From the NCBI GenBank assembly GCA_010909165.1, contig MU008196.1, forward strand, positions 248,001-312,000: DNA of 64,000 nt. The letters are read 5' to 3'. Under the pieces are notes generated by a model that saw only the letters and a list, made by a program, of their open reading frames with translations, did no database searches and was not told the DNA's origin. The DNA comes from Anthoceros angustus. Taxonomy: Eukaryota; Streptophyta; Anthocerotopsida; Anthocerotales; Anthocerotaceae. Positions 1 through 9,059 of this stretch are shown in pieces. The number at the start of each line of letters is the position of its first letter. Positions within the stretch are counted from its first letter, which is position 1. Position numbers and translations under genes: made by a program.

Positions 1-405
1 CTTCTTTTTGTCTCTTCATGTAAGAGTCTGCTGACAAGAATCTCAAAAGTCAAAGTCTCTATTCTTGACTCCAAAGCCACGATCAAGTTGTTGTATGACT
101 CTGGAAGGCTTGCCAGAAGAGTCATCACCAAGGCATCATCTGACATAGGGGCTCCAACGGCTGCTAATTGTTGTGACAAACTCTTCACTTTGTCTACATG
201 CTCAATGACACTGTCATTCTCAACCATTTGAAGAGCGAAGAACTTTCTCCTTAAAACAATCGGTTCACAAAGCTCTTGTTCTCATACAAGGCCTCCAGCT
301 TTTGCCAAGCTTCCCTTGCAGTCTTACAAGAAGTCACATGCATTAGTTGTGCATCTTCCAAATTGAAGTGAATGGTTGCAAAAGCTTTGCTGCATACTCG
401 TCCCA
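1..405 (-). pseudogene. gag: Ty1/copia gag fragment (UBN2-type), runs off the left edge
   Basis: Reverse-strand translation gives the conserved gag core of plant copia elements: a segment around EALYENKSFVNRLF, then after one frameshift near 250 RRKFFALQMVENDSVIEHVD, then QLAAVGAPMSDDALVMTLL, LASLPESYNNLIVALESR and LVSRLLHEETKR at the window edge. The order and spacing match the UBN2 / gag-polypeptide family, which forms the capsid-like shell of these retrotransposons. It is a fragment: no start, no zinc knuckle and a frameshift. It is a different gag lineage from the fragment at 600-1600 and from the 7.4 kb elements further right. The copia gag assignment is firm; the lineage is not resolved. 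Confidence 0.85.
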
Positions 406-444
406 CTTGGATTGTCACTCCACTTCTAGGGGCCGCTCGATCAG

Positions 445-552
445 ATCCCCCACAGCCTTTCTCGCCAACAGCTTAGTTCCCGATTGTATCCCCCACAGCC
501 TTTCTCACCAACAAAGACCGCTAGTTCCCCACTATCCCCCACAGCCTTTCTC
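445..552. repeat. Three-copy imperfect tandem repeat
   Basis: The 19-base motif ATCCCCCACAGCCTTTCTC occurs at 445-463, 488-506 and 534-552, a period of 43-46 bases. The spacers also share blocks such as GCCAACA and TAGTTCCC. It separates the two copia gag fragments and is not repeated in the array further right. Function unknown. Confidence 0.8.
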
Positions 553-599
553 GGCCAATATGTCCTAACCGCAATGCCACAAGGAAACATTTGGTGCTC

Positions 600-1600
600 A
601 CACGATCACATGATCTTTGGATGTTTACACAAGTAGTACAAAGTGCCACACTTGATCCACGAGCTAACACAAGAGAACCTTTGGAGATCTTCCAAGAGTG
701 ATCCCCAAACCAAAGTGGTAACCATCATCCAAGCATCTGCGCTAATCATGCTCTTTGTCAACTTGAACATGCCTAACGTCCTTGACAATGAAGATCCGTT
801 GTCAAACTTGAGTTGCACATCACCGCTGCGATCGGCATGCGTAGTTATTTCCAAGCCTAACGCATCCTTTCCTTGTAGCATCATACGTGCTAAACCACTC
901 TCTATGAGGAGTAACATGGAAAGATGCACGAGTCAATTATCCAATTGCGATAAATGACTATCCACGGTGTGCGCATTCAAGTAAGAAGAGATAAGGACAT
1001 CTCCGTCCTCAACAGTTTAACTCTTCCAACTGACATTGATCGCCTTCTTGTCGTCCCTTCTTCTCTTTTCCTTGGTCCTTTTGAACTTCTCTCTCTTTTG
1101 AAGTGACCCCTTTTGTGACAATAGTGACACTCCACATTCTTATTACGACTACGAGATTTGCTACGAGAAAAGCTTCATCGGTTGCTTCCCTTCGATGGAC
1201 CTCCCTCTCACTATGAGGGCACTTTGGAACCTTTGGAAGGTTCCATGTTTTCTGTTCACCTCCTCGGTTAACAGGCTACCTTCTACATTTACAATGGTAA
1301 GACCACTAGCGAGGCGAATTACTCTGTCTGAAAGGTGTCCCAACTCTGCAGTAATGTGACCAACGAAACATAGCTCTCACGGAATGCAGGATGTGATACC
1401 TTGAGATGAGGAGTGGTGAAAATGGTATTGAAATCATTAGATGATCGGACATCCTCGTCCCTTCCTTCATCTTCAAGTCCACCATTTGTTTCAACCAATA
1501 CACGAGAAGCCGCACTTTGCTTCTCATACAGTCCTGCAACGCCACAGTCCGTAACTTCGTGGTCTTATCTTTCACATTGAAGTATGTTTTGACAATGTTA
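600..1600 (-). pseudogene. gag: Second copia gag-protease fragment, degenerate
   Basis: Reading leftwards on the minus strand: a UBN2-like stretch with LKMKEGTRMSDHL (about 1306-1575), then LTIVNVEGSLLTEEVNRK and a basic linker with SRSKSRSRNKN (1130-1300), then a zinc knuckle CHYCHKRGHFKRE (about 1091-1130), then a protease-domain stretch GDVQLKFDNGSSL (about 760-830) that ends near GTLYYL. The first three ligands of the CCHC knuckle are present. The fourth cysteine is lost where a short deletion hits. Several frameshifts make it non-coding. The catalytic D-T/S-G motif of the protease is not readable. Domain order is normal for copia, but the integrase and RT that should follow are missing; at 560 another gag fragment begins instead. 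Confidence 0.75.
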
Positions 1601-1930
1601 GCATGATAGTAGATCTAGCAAGCTCATCCAGTCACGCCACTCATCACGTCATACTATACGGTTTGGCCTTCTGACTTTATGGGCTTGATGCACTTTTACG
1701 CACTAGAACATTATACACTTGTTCTTTCGAGCAGGAAGTTAGTACCATCTAACTTCTCGATATTGAACATAGCGTTTTCGATGATGAAGACATCATGACT
1801 CAAAAATCGTCTGAGATAAAACACTCAACTCGCCTTTTAGAAAAGTCAAAGAAAAAAGTCACCGTCTGTATTAGCTGTATTGTTGTTTATTCCAAGTATT
1901 CGAATATTTAGAAAATTTTACGCTCGTCAC
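1601..1930. other. Unassigned stretch at the left edge of the array
   Basis: No coding similarity, LTR end or repeat shared with the rest of the window is recognised. It is ordinary AT-moderate sequence with many stops. It marks the switch from unique copia fragments to the alternating-repeat array. Confidence 0.5.
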
Positions 1931-2620
1931 CTATTCAAGGCCTGCACTGGCTGCCGCTGCGCCGGTAGCCGCCGCGCGCCGCTGGCGCCGCGCCGCGCGC
2001 CGCGCCGCGCGCCGCGCGCCGCTGGCCGCGCGCCGCGCGCCGCTGGCCGCGCGCCGCTGGCCGCGCGCCGCTGGCCGCGCGCCGCGCGCCGCTGGCGCGC
2101 CGCGCCGCGCGCCGCGCGCCGCTGGCCGCGCGCCGCGCCGCGCGCCGCGCCGCGCGCCGCTGGCCGCGCGCCGCTGGCCGCGCGCCGCGCGCCGCGCGCC
2201 GCGCGCCGCGCCGCGCGCCGCGCGCCGCGCGCCGCTGGCCGCGCGCCGCGCGCCGCTGGCCGCGCGTCCGGCCGCTGGCCGCGCGCCGCTGGCCGCGCTG
2301 CCGGCCGCCGCGCGCCGCGCGCCGCTGGCCGCGCGCCGCTGGCCGCGCGCCGCGCCGCGCTGCCGGCCGCCGCGCCGCGTCGCGCCCGGCCGCGTCCGGC
2401 CGCTGGCCGCGCGCCGCTGGCGCGCCGCGCCGCGCGCCGCGCGCCGCGCGCCGCTGGCCGCGCGCCGCTGGCCGCGCGCCGCTGGCGCGCCGCGCCGCGC
2501 GCCGCGCGCCGCTGGCCGCGCGCCGCTGGCGCCGCTGGCCGCGCGCCGCTGGCCGCGCGCCGCGCGCCGCTGGCCGCGCGCCGCTGGCCGCGCTCGCCCG
2601 CTCACGCTCGGCTCGTTCAT
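1931..2620. repeat. Extreme GC-rich low-complexity block
   Basis: About 690 bases made almost only of G and C, built from irregular repeats of GCGCGCCGCTGGCC and shorter CGCGCC units. All frames are open simply because stop codons need A or T, and the translations are Ala/Arg/Pro/Gly strings; these are not credible proteins. It sits where the GC-rich palindrome core of 31440-31985 sits relative to the LTR-like block that follows (2640-3388 corresponds to 31990-32735), but the motif content differs. Alternating CG runs favour Z-DNA and polymerase slippage, so the length is also the least reliable part of the assembly. Confidence 0.85.
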
Positions 2621-2808
2621 GCATCGGCCCGTGTCGCCACATGTGGCTCACACTGCAGTTCCACGAAGTGCCGCTGCAGAGAAAATTCTAGCATCACAAA
2701 ACAACCAAACCAAGGCTCGATGCAGGTTGAAGGATCGTGTGGCCCATGATGGTGGAAGAGGAGAGGAGGAGGCAAGTGTAACTCTCACATTGAGATGAGG
2801 CTTTGGAG

Positions 2809-2820
2809 GGTATTTATACC
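2809..2820 (-). promoter_or_regulatory. TATA box of the X LTR-like block (U1)
   Basis: The plus strand reads GGTATTTATACC, giving GGTATAAATACC on the minus strand. It is conserved at the same place in the other X copies (31266-31277 plus, 32140-32151 minus), so it probably predates the duplications. It would fire leftwards into the GC-rich block. Confidence 0.6.
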
Positions 2821-2918
2821 TCAGACTCTAGGAAGCTCCACAAGAAGCCCTAGGAAGGAGCACAAGAAGCTTCCTATTGATTAGCTTGATCGACTAATGA
2901 TACTTAATCGACACCTAA

Positions 2919-2945
2919 CTTAGACTAAGTGTATTAGTCTAAGTA
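2919..2945. other. 11-bp stem-loop in the X block (U1)
   Basis: ACTTAGACTAA, loop GTGTA, TTAGTCTAAGT: a perfect inverted repeat. It recurs at 31141-31167 and 32249-32275. It lies about 100 bases upstream of the TATA box, where LTR enhancers usually lie, but a function is not shown. Confidence 0.7.
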
Positions 2946-3076
2946 CATTGAACTTTAATACCCTTACATTGGTGACGACAAACAAGAGTCTCATGGACGA
3001 AACCTTTGTACTTAGCGATGGATAAGTGTGGCCACTAGAGGGTGAATCTCAAGCCCTGTGGTTTTCCTCCACATTT

Positions 3077-3093
3077 TGGCGCCCGTTCGGGAC
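3077..3093 (+). promoter_or_regulatory. Primer-binding-site-like motif (U1)
   Basis: TGGCGCCCGTTCGGGAC preceded by CCTCCACATTT. Plant gypsy elements primed by tRNA-Asp carry a closely similar TGGCGCCGTTGCCGGGGA directly after the LTR end ...ACA. The match is imperfect, with two gaps or changes. The same site appears as TGGCGCCATGTCGGGAC at 32407 and, reversed, at 30990. Confidence 0.5.
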
Positions 3094-3388
3094 TCTTTGC
3101 TTTGTAGTCGGATGGAAGAGGCATGAACATTATTGAGAATCTCTAATCAGGGGATGAGAAGACTTGCAAGTGGTGTGAGAGTTGGATGACGTGTAGAGGA
3201 AGAAGCTGAGGAGAGAGCTCTTGCGGAGGAAGCTACATGTGCTAACATCTTCAAGGGTTCTGTTGAGGAAGAAGAGGTAGTTTTCTAAGAGTAGGAGAAG
3301 GTTGGGCTCACGAACAACAAGAGGAGGAGGTTGTTCTTTGAGGAGTTGGTGTGAAGGTGAGGGTCAAGAATTCATTGAGGTTAGTACA

Positions 3389-6300
3389 TGTTTTCGCAAG
3401 AAGAGGAGTCTTTCGGCATTGGTCCTCGAGTTCCAGCTCGAGCTTGTCATTGGAAGAGGAGGGGAGGAACGTCTGATGCTCGAACAGGGGAAGGGAGAGT
3501 GGTGTTTTGTTGTAGGAAGGAGTTTGTTGGAGGAAGGATTTGGAGGACTTCTTATGTGTCTTGATAGGGATTTGGAGGTGAGCTAAGAGCGTATCATGAG
3601 AGCGGGGCTAATGCGTGCGCGTTAGTTAGAAGAAAGAGCTTGAGGTGGGCGGATGTTGTTGGTTTACGCCAAAATTTCAGGAAGATGATGTCTAGGAGGA
3701 AGTGGAGGTCGTGATCTTGACCAATGGATAGTTTATGGAGGCTAGGTGATAGCCGAGGGGCTTTACTTTGAAAAAGAGGGGCCCACTGTAGGGGACATGC
3801 TCAAGGTACAGTTGCCTTGCGGATTGTGTGGTTGAGAGGAGGAACTTGAATTCGAGCTTGGAGGGCTCGGATGCTTCTTTTTGGCATCAAGGGAGGAAGT
3901 AATTGATGCGTTGTAGCTATTCGCTGGGAGATGTCTAAGGCCATTGAAGGCGAGTGCTTCCAATTTATTGTCAGGAGTGTTCTTGTTGTATGTGACGGGT
4001 TGGTACCGTGCTCAAGATGGGGTTGCCTATGTTGCGAGGAGTCAAGTGGAGGAGCTATCTCAAGGAGGTTGCTTCAAGTTGCATCTCGAGGCTTTGCTTT
4101 GTCTTGATAGGAGCAGATTGGAGATGGAAGACGGCAAGGAACGAGGTGGGGAGAGAGTCACTTGAAGGAAGTTGGAAGAAATTTGGGGAGGAATTGCGGA
4201 TTGAAGTGGACGTCTTTGAGGGAGGAGTGATGACCAAAGCCTTGAAGAGAGGAATTGCAAGCTTTGGAAGTTGCTGCGAAGGATTATGTGGAAATTTGAT
4301 GGGAGGCTTGGGAGCATTCATGGCACATTTAGGAGCTCTAAGGTCTTGGAATTTGGAAGATGTCCCTTCCACAACATGCGCAGACAGCGAGATGGAGAGG
4401 TTGTGTTTCTGCAAGGAAGTGATGTTTTATATTTTCACGAGAAAGTATACATAGCTAGGGAATCTAACATGACAACCACTTGTCACTAGGATGAATGGCT
4501 GGAAGGTGATGGAGTACCTAAAATGGTAGGTTGTTTGCGGGGATGCAAACAAGTGAGGTGGGGAGTATGTGGAACATAAAAGTTTAGGCACTCCTACTTT
4601 TTGGATCAAAAGGGATCAAACTAGAGCAAAAAGAGCGGAGGAAGCGAGCGGAGAGAATTGAAGTGAAGTGGAAGAGAATTGTCAAGATCTTGAGGCAATT
4701 TGTTGGAGAATGAGGAGTAGAGGGTGAAGGCAATTAAGCCAAGGAAGTAGCTTGAGGTTGCTGCACAAGCTGTTGATAGGCTTGCAGGCAAAGGCACGAT
4801 TATTGGGGACCACCACCAAGTTTGAGGGAAGGCAAAGTAATTTGCCACGTGTGGAAGAAGTGAGACATGGCGGTGCTCATATTGCTGAGATTTTGCAGTA
4901 AGGAGGACTGCTAGGTAGAGATGTGTGGCAAGGGTTCTTGGGAAGATGGGCCAAGTGCGTAATGGTGGAATTGTGCAGGATCTGCTGCGGGCTCTAGGTT
5001 GGGAGCTCATGCAGAGAGGAGCAATCGGTGCAAGGATGGGAGGCGAGGAGCTCATGTTGAGGGTGAGCAGCCACAAGGGTTGCAAGAGGAGGCCATGGCG
5101 GTCGAGGCACATGGAAGTGCTCAATGGAGTCACGATGAGGATGGCATGATAGGGCCATGTGTTGAACTAGGAAAGGCCGTGGTAGAGCACTCACGCAGGC
5201 TGAATTTGTAGTGGGCTGCAAGATGGAGGTGTGGCCAAACCATAGGAAGGCAATGTTGCGTGGGCTGCAACATGGTGAAGGAATCACAATGGAGTGTGCA
5301 TCATGACGGCAGAATTTGTAGTGGGGCTGCAAGTCAAAGTGAAGGGAGGCCGTTGTGGTGGCCGCGAGGAGAAATGCGCAACAAGGAGGGTTGATACGAG
5401 ATGTTGGTGAGGCGTGAGGAGTTCACTAGGGAATAACTCCAATGTGTTCATATTAAGCGTTATGCACAGGCTAATTGGGTGTGTTGGACAATGAAGCGTA
5501 AGAACTCCAAAGTCAAGCCTCTGAGGGGTAGATCAATGTTGAGATGGGGTGCCTTTTGTGTGAGGTGTTTCAACTTATTATATTTGCAGAAGTCACATGG
5601 GAGCTAATTGGGAGAGTGTTTAGGTGGTGCACCCTACGCGGAGCAAGGTGTAGGGTGGTAGTGGACGTAGGGTATGGCACTCCATACTGTAGGGAGGTGC
5701 ACCCTACGCGGAGCAAGTGTAGAGCGGTAGCTGGCCCTACGAGAATGGAGAAGGTGTAGGGTGGTCTATGGACGTAGGGCATGGCACTCCCTACTATAGG
5801 CATGGCGGTTCACGGAACCGCCTTCCACCCCTCAGCCAACGCCGCGGGAATTCATCCAACGCCATGGTTGCGAGGGGTAAGGAACGCGCAATGCGCATGG
5901 AGGCGCCGCGGCAAGCCCGCGCGGCCTGCTGCCTACACGCGCCCACAGCGCGGTGGCATGGGCATAAGATTGGCCGGCAGCGCACGAAAGTCACGGTGCC
6001 AATCTCTTACAAATTGCTTGCAACCAGGAAATTGCTAAGAAATCTGTCCCCTCTGACCTGCAATCTGGAGAAGGGGCAGCCCAGGAGGTTCCCATTTGGG
6101 AGGGCGCCCTGCTGTATGATGGTGCTGCTATAAATTGCTGGTCCGGAAGTGTGATGCAGGCAGATGATTGGAGAAATCGTCGATGGAAAGATTCCTGCAG
6201 TCGGTGGAGCCATGCTGATGCTCGATGGAGTGGTCAATGGAACCAAATCAAGGCGATGGGGAATGAAAGGAGCCAATCGGTTGCTCAAAATTATCAAGAG

Positions 6301-6861
6301 GATGGGACTCCGCCATCGCCGGTGTACGCCATCCTGTCCGTGTATGCCCATTCATGTTTATCTCTCCTCCTCGACTCGAGAATGATGATCTCAGAGAATA
6401 GAAGATCCATTCCCCATGTTGTAGAAAATAAGCGGTAAAGGCTAATTGTGCAGGTGATGAGTAGCGGGAGGGCCTACTGCGAAGGAAGCCCATCTTGGCA
6501 GGCACGTGTGGTGCGTAGAGATATCTTGGCAGATGCTGAATACACCGAAGAAATGGCCAAATATACAGCTAGTATGATGTCCTAGATATATTCTGATTGA
6601 TGTCCAAATATCAGCAAATAACTGAATGATGTCGGAAATAAATAGGATGTTGGATGTGCAGGATATGAACAGAGGATGATGGAAATGGAAGCACAGGAGA
6701 GGGTGGATAAAGGGAATCCAAGGGAAAATCATCATGATGAGAGTAAGAAGAAGTGGTAATTCGAATCTCAAAATTAAAGTTTTACGTGAAAACTAAAGCA
6801 TGATTATTGTGATTAGGTAATGAAGTGCGTGGCACCTTTGGAGGATTAGACTAGCTGTCCC
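3389..6861 (+). repeat. X body, U1 copy: non-coding interior of an LTR-type element
   Basis: About 3.5 kb shared, directly or inverted, with 27320-30678, 32735-36080, 56482-59892 and 59893-63316. Longest open frames are about 150-170 codons, differ between copies and match no retroelement domain I recognise: no protease, RT, integrase or RNase H. The purine-rich first half (AGGAAG, GAGGAG) and lack of coding signal fit the interior of a large non-autonomous element (LARD type). A degraded captured or host sequence is equally possible. Confidence 0.55.
5620..5800 (+). repeat. Imperfect tandem duplication inside the X body
   Basis: GGTGCACCCTACGCGGAGCA occurs twice (about 5623 and 5696). The sequence GTAGGGTGGT-x-GTGGACGTAGGG-x-ATGGCACTCC follows each copy; the second is interrupted by about 40 bases. 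The same arrangement is seen at 62062-62230 and, inverted, at 57550-57715. Confidence 0.7.
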
Positions 6862-6866
6862 TAAGA

Positions 6867-7145
6867 TGATGATAATCAATAGCTCTTAGGCGTAAGAGAT
6901 ACAATACAAATGAATTAATTAAAGAGTAAAATTTCCTTTATATAGGCTAAGTGGTTGAGGTGGTTAGGTAGTTATAACAATATGTTGTTGTAACCACCAA
7001 GTTGTTGTCACCACCAAGTTTTGTAACTACTAACAACTAACTACCTAAAGCAACTAAATAGATAACCTAATGCCCTAGAAAATAAATTAATGTTTAAGTG
7101 ATGTGGACCTAATGAATAGTGCCCTAAACTAGATATATTTCATCA
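6867..7145 (-). repeat. 3' LTR of copia copy 1
   Basis: Minus strand starts TGATGAAATATATC at 7145 and ends GATTATCATCA at 6867. It keeps a TATA box (minus strand CCTATATAAAGG, about 6941-6952). The weak purine run GTGAGTGGAG directly upstream (7146-7155) is the candidate polypurine tract. Confidence 0.92.
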
Positions 7146-7311
7146 CTCCACTCACTATGAATGTAGGGGTGAACTCTAGCTTCAAAATGAGGTCTAAAAC
7201 ATCAATGACTCCACTTAATCTAAAGCTATTAGCTTAAAACCATAAACTAAAGCTAAAAAGGTGAAGATAATATACAAAACACACAAAGTTTTTGATGAGG
7301 GTCCATGGCCA

Positions 7312-7429
7312 GTACATAGAGCTCCATCAAAACTGCAGTTGGAGGTGTAGTAAATGGTACATAGAGCTCCATCAAAACTGGAGTTAAGCGTCCGTCCAAC
7401 AGGCCGGTACATAGAGCTCCATCAAAACT
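7312..7429 (-). repeat. Three-copy motif in the 3' UTR of copia copy 1
   Basis: GTACATAGAGCTCCATCAAA(ACT) at 7312-7334, 7357-7379 and 7407-7429, spaced 45 and 50 bases. The mirror copy 4 has only two units (55958-55980, 56003-56025), so the number changed after the arms duplicated. Confidence 0.85.
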
Positions 7430-7436
7430 CGAGTTA

Positions 7437-9059
7437 AGCTAGGATCCAAGATGTCGGGATGGGGAACCTATATGTTTTGATAAATAAAAATCGGAGAAGT
7501 CGCTTATCCATGAACCATCCCCGCCACCCCATTGGTGGGTGCGAGGCGAATCACAGCCAAGCCACCTACCTTGGTTCACGAGGCACGTGCCCAGCAGGAA
7601 GCGTCACTGCTTCTCGCGATGCGAGCACCACCTCGCCCGCTCACGCGATTCTTGCCATCTGCTGCGGTTGGTGTTGATCCTCCCCCCTTTGTCACAGCGC
7701 GCCGCTGCGAGGTTATGGTACTGCTATTGCTTGCGCTAATCCTGGTGTTATTTTTCTGTTGCTCGCGGATTGCCGCCGCAGTGAAGGCGCTGTTGCCCCT
7801 CCCCGTGCTATGTGGAAAATTGTTGTGAGAGTGGCCTGATATATCGCACAAATGGGCAGAAAAATAACAGCACGCGCTATGCGCGTGGCTAAGAAGGAAA
7901 ATAGCAGCAAGAAGGCACCGCGAGGCACTAAGCAAACAAGCTGCTCGTGCCCGCATGTTGTGGTACCGTGATGCCTTGTTGAGAGGTGAAAATGTACCAA
8001 AAGAGGGTCCAGGTCGTAGCATAGAAGACCCAAATTTTGATGTGAATTTTCTCCATATATGTGCAAAATCTGCTAACATGGTTGAAAATATGGCCGATGA
8101 AGAGGAGGACTTGATAGTGCAAGCCCATTTGAAGGATGCCGGTTGTCATCAAGCAAGTCGATAAAGTTGAAAAACCGTAAGTAAATAAAAACCTTAAAAT
8201 GATGGCATAATATGCATGGTGGCATAAAATACTAATTGTTGGTGTTGATGCGGATAATCCAGGAATCGACGTTATCTCCCTATTGCCAAAGGTGGAAAAT
8301 CAACAGTGAAAGCTACGGGAGTGTCTTGATGTCCTGATATGATGACTTCAACATAGAAGAAGATAGTGCTTGAGTCGTGGGGCTCCATGAAGCGACGGTA
8401 TGTGTGTGTGAGGCAGCCAGTGGAGGTCTCATCCTAGTGAATATAGCCACATTGAGGATGTGGTGGTCAAGAGCCAGGGCAATAGGGAAGAATGGAGAGG
8501 AAAAGAGTGAGTAGGAAAGGGGTGGGAGTACCTGTATATAGCAATAAAGCTAACATTTTCCCAATAAAAATCTACTTCTATGTTTGCGGATGTAGATAAA
8601 TGTGAGGCACAAGCCATGTGAGGTTTGCCCTACCTTGCATGCGACTCAAGAGGAGCAAAAGAAGAAAATACCTATGTCCTACCTCTGCTGGAATCTATTT
8701 AAGGCTACCTACTTGGTACTTCAGGGAGGAAGATGACCATGAAATCCCCATGGAATATATGTGAGAGAAAAGGAATAAAAATGATGTGGTTAGGTGCATC
8801 TACATGTGAAGAATATGAAGGACACTCAAGCACCTTTATAGTGAGTGACCTAACACTTAAGAGCTATTATTACATCATTTTCATCACTTAACCCATGGGG
8901 TTTATTGTAGGATCCTTTTGGGCATTAGAGAGAGGCTAAGAATGTGATGATTACTTGGAAATAGAAGAGGAAATAAACATGCTAGATAAACTTTGTGGAT
9001 TGTAAAATTGAAAATACCCACTAGCTAGCTTAGTTGGCTTAACCTCTTGTACTACCTAA
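7437..9059 (-). other. Long 3' untranslated region of copia copy 1
   Basis: About 1.6 kb between the RNase H remnant and the LTR-proximal repeats. It has a GC-richer part (7510-7950) with short open frames that differ between copies. No recognisable domain. It may contain an older insertion or captured DNA, as it is unusually long for a copia 3' UTR. Confidence 0.5.

Larger units (their letters stand above)
2640..3388 (-). repeat. X block, LTR-like segment (U1 copy)
   Basis: This segment aligns by eye with 31990-32735 and, reversed, with 30678-31420. Shared landmarks are AGCATCACAA, the TATA box, repeated AGCTCCACAAGAAG and GGAGCACAAGAAGCTTCC units, a stem-loop, the CCCTTACATTGGTGAC junction and a TGGCGCC motif. 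A TATA box on the minus strand and a CCCTTACA/TGTAAGGG end suggest the LTR of a non-autonomous gypsy-type element. The PBS-like motif reads on the opposite strand from the TATA box, so LTR orientation is unresolved. Terminal boundaries are approximate. Confidence 0.6.

Noticed and set aside
1880-2749. 289-codon plus-strand frame and 229-238-codon minus-strand frames
   Set aside because: All frames are open because the block has almost no A or T. Composition is Ala/Arg/Pro only; no domain, and the frames end as soon as normal sequence resumes.
3077-3093. Resemblance of TGGCGCCCGTTCGGGAC to a retroviral tRNA-Lys primer site
   Set aside because: The shared part is mainly the TGGCGCC common to several tRNA ends. 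No retroviral gene or envelope is present, and a plant tRNA-Asp-type site is the simpler reading.
6442-6771. Hydrophobic 109-codon minus-strand frame (and its 137-codon relative at 62812-63225) as a membrane protein
   Set aside because: It lies opposite purine-rich sequence, whose complement gives Leu/Phe/Ile/Pro codons automatically. The frame is not kept in U2/U3.
7510-7950. Possible nested gene in the GC-richer part of the copia 3' UTR
   Set aside because: Frames change between copies 1, 2 and 4 and no motif is recognisable.
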